The notes beneath the pieces were generated by a model. It did not search any database, had not been told where the DNA came from, and saw nothing but the letters and a program-made list of their open reading frames with translations. The position numbers and the translations under genes are program-made. Source: Pseudomonas sp. GM41(2012) (GTDB lineage: Bacteria; Pseudomonadota; Gammaproteobacteria; Pseudomonadales; Pseudomonadaceae). Taken from it: DNA of 64,000 nt. Positions 39,806 through 46,181 of this stretch are shown in pieces; the first letter of the stretch is position 1; each line of letters starts with the position of its first letter. The stretch is taken from contig NZ_AKJN02000006.1 in the NCBI RefSeq assembly GCF_000282315.2, forward strand, positions 2,480,001-2,544,000. The letters are read 5' to 3'.

Positions 39806-40479
39806 GTGCAGCGCTCATTGAACAGGTAGCCGAGGCCACGCACGGTATCGATCGGTTTGAAGCCGGACGGGCCTTCAAGTTTACGGCGCAGACGGCCGAC
39901 CAACACTTCGATCACGTTCGGATCGCGCTCGTCGTCGTCCGGGTAGAGCTGCTCCATCAAGCGATCCTTGGCCACCACTTGCTGGTGATGCCGCATCAGG
40001 TACTCGAGGATCCGATACTCGTAAGCGGTCAGCGCCAGCGGTTGATCGTCGAGGGACGCCTGTTTGCGATTGAGGTCCAGCAGCAACGGCCCGGCGACGA
40101 TGGTCGACTGGGTGAAACCGCTGGAGCGGCGCAGTAACGCGTTCAGCCGGGCATCAAGTTCTTCGAACTGGAACGGCTTGACCACGTAATCGTCGGCGCC
40201 GGCGGCGAGGCCTTCGACCTTGTCCTGCCAGTTGCCGCGGGCGGTGAGGATCAGGATCGGGAAGGTCTTGCCGCGCGAGCGCAGCTGACGGATCAGGTCG
40301 AGACCACCCATGCCCGGCAGGCCGAGGTCGATCACCGCCAAGTCATGGTTGAACTGCTCGGTCTGGTACAGCGCCTCTTCGGCGTTGGCCACGGACTCGA
40401 CCACGTGGCCACTGTCCGTCAGGCGGGTTTGCAGGTGATGGCGCAACAGCGCTTCATCTTCGACGACCAGCAGTTTCAT
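39802..40479 (-). CDS. phoP: Response regulator PhoP
   Basis: 225 residues from ATG 40479, MKLLVVEDEALLRHHLQTRL. Phospho-Asp51 lies in 'LAVIDLGLPGMGGLDL', Lys in 'DDYVVKPFQFEELD', and an OmpR-type winged helix ends 'KPIDTVRGLGYLFNERC'. It activates oprH, its own operon and lipid A or polyamine modification genes when Mg2+ is scarce. The order oprH-phoP-phoQ is that of P. aeruginosa, here with a REP pair between oprH and phoP. Confidence 0.96.
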   Translation of the reverse strand: MKLLVVEDEALLRHHLQTRLTDSGHVVESVANAEEALYQTEQFNHDLAVIDLGLPGMGGLDLIRQLRSRGKTFPILILTARGNWQDKVEGLAAGADDYVVKPFQFEELDARLNALLRRSSGFTQSTIVAGPLLLDLNRKQASLDDQPLALTAYEYRILEYLMRHHQQVVAKDRLMEQLYPDDDERDPNVIEVLVGRLRRKLEGPSGFKPIDTVRGLGYLFNERCT

Positions 40480-40539
40480 AACGCTCTCCCAGGCAAAATC
40501 ATCATCTCCAAAAACAAACTTCAATGGCTGACAGGGCGA

Positions 40540-40633
40540 CCTGTGGGAGCGAGCCTGCTCGCGATAGCGGTGGGTCAGCCAATATTAATGCTGAATGTAC
40601 CGCCGTCATCGCGAGCAGGCTCGCTCCCACAGG
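40540..40633. repeat. REP-type inverted pair between oprH and phoP
   Basis: Facing arms of CCTGTGGGAGCGAGCCTGCT extend into CGCGAT and separate the two cistrons of what is elsewhere one operon. Confidence 0.9.
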
Positions 40634-40668
40634 TTGTGCGGCTTGATCGACTGGCCGCGAAATGCTTT

Positions 40669-41271
40669 TTAGAAAGCGTAGTTCGCCGACAGGTAGGTCT
40701 GGGCGCTGCTGGTCAGGTCCAGCGAACCCTGTTTGCTGCCACCGCGCTCGCTCATCTCGGTGCTGGCGTTGCTGCGCAGGTAACGGTAACCCAGTTCCAC
40801 CGAGGTGTTTTGCGAAACCTGTTGCAGGACACCCAACTGGCCGCCGATGGCGTAACCGATGTCGCTGTCGCGGCTGAAACCTGGCGATTCCTGAGTCATT
40901 TTGGTCAAACCGGCCGTGGCGCCCCCGAACAGCTTGGTGCTGCCGCCCACCGGGTAGAACAGATCGTAGCTGCCCAGGAGGTTTTCCTGACGCAGTTTAA
41001 TGCCATTGTGCGAGCCCGACACGTTGTCGTAAGTGGCGTAGTAGCGGCCCTGGCTGTTTTGCTGGCCCAGACGCACACCCCAGGTGTTGTCCTTGCCGAT
41101 CACGCCATCGGCGTTCGGGCGGTTGAGGTTGTCGTTCAGGGCGTGGGACTTTTTGACCTTGTCGCTGGTCTGTCCAAAAGTAAGGCTGGCGAAATTGTCG
41201 TCGGAAGCGAAAGCCGCGGTGCTCGCGCTCAGGACAGTGAAAGCCAGAAGCAGTTTTTTGAAGCCAGTCAT
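40669..41271 (-). CDS. oprH: Outer-membrane protein OprH
   Basis: 200 residues. Signal peptide (KKLLLAFTVLSASTAAFA) followed by an eight-strand beta-barrel pattern and a C-terminal '...QTYLSANYAF' with terminal Phe. OprH is the small basic barrel that stabilises lipopolysaccharide when divalent cations are low. It is first in the oprH-phoP-phoQ order and has four PhoP half-sites upstream. Confidence 0.93.
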   Translation of the reverse strand: MTGFKKLLLAFTVLSASTAAFASDDNFASLTFGQTSDKVKKSHALNDNLNRPNADGVIGKDNTWGVRLGQQNSQGRYYATYDNVSGSHNGIKLRQENLLGSYDLFYPVGGSTKLFGGATAGLTKMTQESPGFSRDSDIGYAIGGQLGVLQQVSQNTSVELGYRYLRSNASTEMSERGGSKQGSLDLTSSAQTYLSANYAF

Positions 41272-41331
41272 AGGGGCGTTCCTTATGCGCTATATGCTAT
41301 TTGGGTACGGGGCAAGGTTACTCACCCGGCC

Positions 41332-41370
41332 CTGAACTCCCCCTGAACGCTCTCTGAACCTAAGCTGAAC
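41332..41370 (-). promoter_or_regulatory. Four tandem PhoP half-sites upstream of oprH
   Basis: On the minus strand GTTCAG occurs four times at exact 11-bp spacing (forward CTGAAC at 41332, 41343, 41354 and 41365). PhoP boxes are two such hexamers with a 5-bp gap, so this is two adjoining boxes. They lie 61-99 bp upstream of the oprH start and also 50-88 bp upstream of the divergent hydrolase gene. Confidence 0.85.
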
Positions 41371-41419
41371 CAGATCGACCCAGCTGTTTTTGACGACTTT
41401 TCTGTCAGGAGATCCGACC

Positions 41420-42211
41420 ATGCGCATGTTTCTCGCTTTCGTCTTGCTGGCCTTGAACGGGCTGACTCAAGCCGCCATCAAGACTCAGGAAATCCCCTAT
41501 CAAAGTACTGACGGCACCAAAATGATCGGCTATTTCGCCTATGACGACGCCATCAAAGGCGCACGCCCTGGCGTTGTGGTGGTGCACGAATGGTGGGGGC
41601 TCAACGAGTACACCAAGCGCCGCGCCCGTGATCTCGCCGGTCTGGGCTACAGCGCACTGGCCATCGACATGTATGGCGATGGCAAAAACACTGAGCATCC
41701 CAAGGACGCCATGGCCTTCATGCAGGCCGCGTTGAAAGACAGTGCCGCGTCCAGTGCCCGCTTTCAGGCCGGGCTCGATCTGCTGAAGAAGCAACCGCAA
41801 ACCGATCCGGACAAAATCGCCGCTATCGGTTATTGCTTCGGCGGTGGCGTGGTGCTGAATGCGGCACGTCAGGGTTTGCCGCTGGCGGGCGTGGTGAGTT
41901 TTCACGGTGCGCTGGCGACCAAGACGCCTGCCACACCGGGTAGCGTGAAAGCCAAGATTCTGGTCGAACATGGCGCTCTGGATAGCATGGTAACGGCGGA
42001 TAACGTTGCGGCCTTCAAGGCCGAGATGGATAAAGCCGGGGCTGACTATAAGTTTGTCAGCCTTGAAGGTGCCAAGCATGGGTTCAGTAATCCTGATGCG
42101 GATCGTCTGAGCCATGGCGATCATGCCGGGCCGGATATTGGCTATAACAAAGCAGCGGATGAAAAATCCTGGGCGGACATGCAGGCGTTCTTCAAGAAAA
42201 TCTTTGGCTGA
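41420..42211 (+). CDS. Exported dienelactone hydrolase family protein
   Basis: 263 residues from ATG 41420 (CAGGAGA upstream). A cleavable signal peptide (MFLAFVLLALNGLTQA) precedes a DLH domain: 'PGVVVVHEWWGLNEYTKRRARDLAGLGYSALAIDMYG', Cys nucleophile in 'IAAIGYCFGGGVVLNAA', Asp in 'LVEHGALDSMV' and His in 'EGAKHGFSNPDAD'. The Cys-Asp-His triad is complete. Probably periplasmic; substrate unknown. It may respond to PhoP because of the shared control region. Confidence 0.9.
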   Translation: MRMFLAFVLLALNGLTQAAIKTQEIPYQSTDGTKMIGYFAYDDAIKGARPGVVVVHEWWGLNEYTKRRARDLAGLGYSALAIDMYGDGKNTEHPKDAMAFMQAALKDSAASSARFQAGLDLLKKQPQTDPDKIAAIGYCFGGGVVLNAARQGLPLAGVVSFHGALATKTPATPGSVKAKILVEHGALDSMVTADNVAAFKAEMDKAGADYKFVSLEGAKHGFSNPDADRLSHGDHAGPDIGYNKAADEKSWADMQAFFKKIFG

Positions 42212-42257
42212 CGCCGTGATCGTGTGGGGCTACCCAGCCTGAGAGCAACCCGGCAAA

Positions 42258-42992
42258 ATGCCCCACATGAATCGCGCCCCCGCCCTACCCGTCTGTTGTA
42301 CCCCACTCGATGCCCATTGGCCGCTGCCGTTTGCGCTGCCCGATACGGTGCTGTTGAGCACTCACTTCGATACCTCGCAACTGGCCAGCGATGATTTCCA
42401 ACGCAGCGCCATCGAGCCACCACCCACCATCCAGCGTTCGGTCGCCAAGCGTCAGGCGGAGTTCCTCGCCGGGCGGGTTTGCGCTCGGGCGGCGTTGCAA
42501 CAGTTGGAAGGGCTGAACTTCATCCCGGCTATCGGCGAGGACCGGGCACCGGTATGGCCGACGCACATCACGGGCTCGATTACCCACAGCACCGGCCGGG
42601 CCTCGGCGATTGTCGCGAAGAAAACCCACTGGCGCGGCTTGGGGATGGACCTGGAAAACCTGCTTAACCCTGAACGGGCCGAGCGACTGGCCGGGGAAAT
42701 CCTCACCCCGCCAGAGTTGCAACGCATGACCGCCGGCCGTCGCGATCAGTTGGCGATGCTGGTAACCCTGACGTTTTCGGTGAAGGAAAGCCTGTTCAAG
42801 GCGCTGTATCCGATCGTTCAGCAGCGCTTCTATTTCGAGCACGCTGAAGTGCTGGAGTGGACCGAGAGCGGTGAAGTGCGGCTGCGGTTGCTGACTGATC
42901 TGTCCAGTGAGTGGTGCAATGGCACTGAGCTGGATGCGCAGTTTGGGGTCTTTGATGGGCAGTTGTTGAGTCTGGTCAGTATCAAGGCCTGA
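42258..42992 (+). CDS. pcpS: 4'-phosphopantetheinyl transferase PcpS
   Basis: 244 residues (an alternative ATG at 42267 would give 241). EntD/Sfp-type motifs: 'RQAEFLAGRVCARAALQQL', 'PVWPTHITGSITHS', 'GLGMDLENLL' with the Mg2+-binding Asp and Glu, and 'FSVKESLFKALYPIV'. It transfers phosphopantetheine from CoA to carrier proteins. In P. aeruginosa PcpS serves both fatty acid and siderophore synthesis. It lies 46 bp after the dienelactone hydrolase gene. Confidence 0.94.
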   Translation: MPHMNRAPALPVCCTPLDAHWPLPFALPDTVLLSTHFDTSQLASDDFQRSAIEPPPTIQRSVAKRQAEFLAGRVCARAALQQLEGLNFIPAIGEDRAPVWPTHITGSITHSTGRASAIVAKKTHWRGLGMDLENLLNPERAERLAGEILTPPELQRMTAGRRDQLAMLVTLTFSVKESLFKALYPIVQQRFYFEHAEVLEWTESGEVRLRLLTDLSSEWCNGTELDAQFGVFDGQLLSLVSIKA

Positions 42993-43017
42993 AGGCTTTT
43001 AGCGTCTCCAATGACGC

Positions 43018-43100
43018 CATCGCGGGCAAGCCTTGCTCCTACATCACACACTCCGCATTCGCCACAAAACCCGTAGGAGCAAAGCTTGCTCGCGATGAGG
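43018..43100. repeat. REP-type inverted pair
   Basis: Arms CATCGCGGGCAAGCCTTGCT and AGCAAAGCTTGCTCGCGATG are imperfect copies facing each other between two convergent genes. Confidence 0.82.
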
Positions 43101-43121
43101 CCAGAACAGACACCAACAATC

Positions 43122-44732
43122 TCAACGCTTCTCCTGATTCCTCGGCCAACTCAAACTGAAACACGCCCCGCCCAGGCTTTTGCTCTTGCTGATCAACGCC
43201 CGGCCATCATGCCAATGGATGATTCGCCGCACGATGGACAACCCCAACCCATGCCCACCGGAGGCGCGGGTACGGCTGTCGTCGAGGCGCAGGAATGGCG
43301 TGAAGATCTTCTCCCAGGCCGTTTCCGGCACGCCCGGTCCGTCATCCTCGACATCCACTCGACAGCGCTGCTGCCCGACCTGATAGCTGACGGTCACCCG
43401 TGATTGAGCGTGGCGCATGGCGTTGCTCACCAGGTTCTGCAACGCCCGGTGCAGGTAACGCGGCTCGGCCTCGACCCACGCGTCGTCGTTGTCCGCGGCG
43501 GACAGGCACAAACCGCGCTGCACCGTGACCTCGGCGCGTAACGGCGCCAGTTCTTCGATCACCTGATTGACCAACGCATCCAGATCGATCCACTGAAAAT
43601 TCAATGCCGGTGAACCCTGCTCCAGCCGTGCGTAGGTGAGCATCTCGTCCACCAGGCGATCGAGATCTTCGATGTCGTGGTCCATGCCTTCACAGTATTT
43701 TTCCAACGCCTGCGGCGTGGTGGCCGAGCCGATCATTTCCAGACCAAAACGCAACCGCGCCACGGGTGTGCGCAGCTCATGAGACACGGCGCGCACCAGC
43801 TCACGCTGAATCGCCAGCAACTGCTGCAAGTGCTCGGCCATGCCGTTGAACGCCGACGCCAGCCGTCCCACCGAGTCCGCACCGCGTGCCGGCACGCGGG
43901 TTTCCAGGCTGCCCTTGGCGATGCGCGTGGCGGCCGCTTCCAGGCCACGCAAGCGGCGCTCAAGTTGCCGTACCAACAAATAGACGATCAAACCGATCAG
44001 GCTCAAACCCAAGGCGGCGATCAGCACCAGCCACTCCGGCGGATAAGGATTCATCTGATACAACGGGCCGATTTCCAGCACCCACGGCGTACCGACCATG
44101 CCGGCAAACACCCGGATCGAATCGCCGCCCTTGCCCAGCGCCATCACCGTGTCACCCTCGGACACCCGGCGACTCTGGTCCTCGTCCATGTCCGCCTGTT
44201 CGATCGTCACCAGCCGCAAGTCGAAACCAAACCCTTTATCGCGCTTCAACTGCGCCAGGCGCTCGGGTTGCTCGGCCACCGGGTAGCGCACCAGTTCATC
44301 GGCCAGCAGGTAAATAGTCGCCCGGGCCAGTTGTTCGCTGATTTGCTGGACTTCGCCGGTCAGCACCAGCTGTTCCTTGTCGCTGACCAACCGGTAAACC
44401 TTCGCCGCGTGCGGACCGGTCTGTTCCACCAGCGCCTGACCGCGCAGCACGCGGGTGCGCTGGGTGAGGTCGAGGTCGGTCTGGGCAAAGGTCTTCAGCG
44501 CCAGAGGAATCCCCAACAACCGCTCCCACACCAGCAAGGCACGGTGGCGCTCGGTTTCGTTCATCGGGTTCAGATTGTCGGCCATCAGCGAGAACGTGCC
44601 GTGGGCCAGGCGTTCGCGGTATTGCTCGCCGCGCACCTGGTTAAGCAGGTGCAAGGCCAGTACGCCGAGAACCGCCACCAGAATCAGCGCCGCGCACATG
44701 CCACCGTAAATGCGCAGGAAGATAGAGTTCAC
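43122..44732 (-). CDS. Sensor histidine kinase (RstB-like)
   Basis: 536 residues. TM1 at about 8-30 and TM2 at about 233-254, with a ~200-residue periplasmic domain; HAMP, HisKA with His318 ('VRAVSHELRTPVARLRF'), HATPase with 'NLVSNAMRHAQS', 'EDDGPGVPETAWEKIFTPFLRLDDSRTRASGGHGLGLSIV'. The RstB-like periplasmic domain and C-terminal kinase order fit. It overlaps its regulator by 4 bp. Position beside nrdA recalls P. aeruginosa PA1157-PA1158. Signal unknown. Confidence 0.9.
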   Translation of the reverse strand: MNSIFLRIYGGMCAALILVAVLGVLALHLLNQVRGEQYRERLAHGTFSLMADNLNPMNETERHRALLVWERLLGIPLALKTFAQTDLDLTQRTRVLRGQALVEQTGPHAAKVYRLVSDKEQLVLTGEVQQISEQLARATIYLLADELVRYPVAEQPERLAQLKRDKGFGFDLRLVTIEQADMDEDQSRRVSEGDTVMALGKGGDSIRVFAGMVGTPWVLEIGPLYQMNPYPPEWLVLIAALGLSLIGLIVYLLVRQLERRLRGLEAAATRIAKGSLETRVPARGADSVGRLASAFNGMAEHLQQLLAIQRELVRAVSHELRTPVARLRFGLEMIGSATTPQALEKYCEGMDHDIEDLDRLVDEMLTYARLEQGSPALNFQWIDLDALVNQVIEELAPLRAEVTVQRGLCLSAADNDDAWVEAEPRYLHRALQNLVSNAMRHAQSRVTVSYQVGQQRCRVDVEDDGPGVPETAWEKIFTPFLRLDDSRTRASGGHGLGLSIVRRIIHWHDGRALISKSKSLGGACFSLSWPRNQEKR

Positions 44733-45442
44733 AGCGCGCAGGCTTCCGGAACGAACAGATAACCTTTGCTGCGGATGGTCTTGATCAGCCGTGGATGCTC
44801 CGGGTCATCGCCGATTTTGGGGCGAATGCGCGAGATGCGCACGTCGATGGAACGGTCCTGGCCGTCATAGCCAATGCCGCGCAGCGCGGTGAAAATCTCT
44901 TCCCGGGACAGGATGCGCCCGGCGTTGGCCACCAGCAGCCAGAGCAGGTCGAACTCGGCGCTGGTCAGTTCGATGCCGTTGTCGTTCAGCCAGGCTTCGC
45001 GCAATGCGTTGTCGACCACCAAGGGACCGAACTGCAGACGCCGTTGTTTTTCCGGCGCCACTTCCGGGGCTTCACTGCGTCGCAACAGGGCCTGGATGCG
45101 CGCCAGCAAAAGACGGGGGCGAACCGGCTTGCACACGTAGTCGTCGGCGCCCAGGTCAAGGCCAAGAATCTGATCGGTGTCGTCGGTGCGGGCGGTGAGC
45201 ATCAGGATCGGGCCGTCATACTTGTCACGGACCTTGCGGCAGATGCTCAGGCCATCTTCGCCCGGCAACATGAGGTCGAGGATCACCAGGTCCGGCTTCT
45301 CCTTGATGATCCGTGCCGCGGCCAAGGCGCCGTTACCCTCGATCGATACGCACAGACCATTGGCTTCCAGGTAGTCGCGGGTCAGTTCGGCCAGACGCTG
45401 GTCGTCCTCGACAATCAATACCTGCCAGTTGTCTTGCTCCAC
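44729..45442 (-). CDS. OmpR-family response regulator (RstA-like)
   Basis: 237 residues from GTG 45442, chosen because the receiver begins directly after it and AGAGG lies upstream; a much longer in-frame extension carries no domain. Phospho-Asp56 ('LVILDLMLPGEDG'), Lys in 'DDYVCKPVRPRLL', winged helix 'GIGYDGQDRSIDVRISRIRPKI' through 'IKTIRSKGYLF'. Upstream of its kinase on the minus strand; target genes not evident. Confidence 0.91.
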   Translation of the reverse strand: MEQDNWQVLIVEDDQRLAELTRDYLEANGLCVSIEGNGALAAARIIKEKPDLVILDLMLPGEDGLSICRKVRDKYDGPILMLTARTDDTDQILGLDLGADDYVCKPVRPRLLLARIQALLRRSEAPEVAPEKQRRLQFGPLVVDNALREAWLNDNGIELTSAEFDLLWLLVANAGRILSREEIFTALRGIGYDGQDRSIDVRISRIRPKIGDDPEHPRLIKTIRSKGYLFVPEACAL

Positions 45443-45721
45443 GGTGACCTCTGCTTGCCAACAACACTTAATAAGGAAGGATCCGCCCGTCTTTTTGTAA
45501 TGATTGGGGAGGATAAGAATGCGTACGCATTGGCCGATTGTATAAACGCCACTCGCCAAGAACACAAGCCGGTAAATGCGTTCGGACAACGCGGTTTTTT
45601 GTGATAGGGTTCGCGCCCTTAAAAACCCGAGCGACTGTTTTCAATCAGCGAAAATCAGTGAAAAACGGTCCGCTCCAGCTAGGTCGCGGCCTACACGCTC
45701 GTTCCACGTTTCACACACAAT

Positions 45722-45742
45722 TTACGCACAGGTTTATCCACA
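45722..45742. promoter_or_regulatory. Tandem DnaA boxes upstream of nrdA
   Basis: TTATCCACA (45734-45742) is a perfect DnaA box and TTACGCACA (45722-45730) has one mismatch, 12 bp apart in the same orientation. DnaA control of nrdAB is established in E. coli. They lie in a 739-bp spacer (45443-46181) that also holds the NrdR boxes and a hairpin (GGGCACC/GGTGCCC) at 46130-46148. Confidence 0.75.
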
Positions 45743-45768
45743 GGTAGTACGTTGCAACACCCCCCAAA

Positions 45769-45815
45769 ACGCATTATCTTGTACCCCGGCGCCAAAAAAA
45801 CCCTACATGTAGGGT
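45769..45815. promoter_or_regulatory. Pair of NrdR boxes upstream of nrdA
   Basis: ACGCATTATCTTGTAC (45769-45784) and the perfect palindrome ACCCTACATGTAGGGT (45800-45815) match about 11 and 12 of 16 positions of the NrdR consensus. They are separated by 15 bp, a 31-bp repeat, exactly the same-face spacing known for NrdR box pairs. NrdR represses ribonucleotide reductase genes when dNTP is high. Confidence 0.78.
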
Positions 45816-46181
45816 TTTGCACCAAAAACCAAACACAAACCGGATACCGATTTCAAGCGCTTTTATTGCCTCTTTCCGGTTGAACCAAACGTATTTTCGA
45901 AAGACCAAACCGCGCGTGCGGATGGCTACTGTTTTTGAGCCCGAAACGGCGATAACGGTACGGGTGTTGCAGTCAATTACTGTCACCCAACAGGATCCCG
46001 GTTTCAGGTTCAAGGCCTGGGACCAAAGACTTCGGCATGGAAGCGGCGCCCCAATAGCCCCTTCCTGATCTGTCCCGAAGTTGGTATGCCCGGCCCCTCG
46101 CCGGTTGTAGTGCTTCAGGACGGAACGGTGGGCACCCAGATGGTGCCCAAACAAACATAGAGAATGTGGAGACAACCCCCC

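Noticed and set aside
41272..41331. A -10 box for oprH
   Set aside because: No hexamer at a sensible distance from the last PhoP half-site stands out; left uncalled.
34203..43100. Hairpin arrays possibly read as CRISPR repeats
   Set aside because: The units face each other in pairs, are spread over tens of kb, and have no regular spacers or cas genes; they are REP pairs.
44729..45589. Longer response regulator with ~49 extra N-terminal residues
   Set aside because: The extension lies upstream of the receiver fold, has no ribosome site and contains a stretch unlike any family member; GTG 45442 is preferred.
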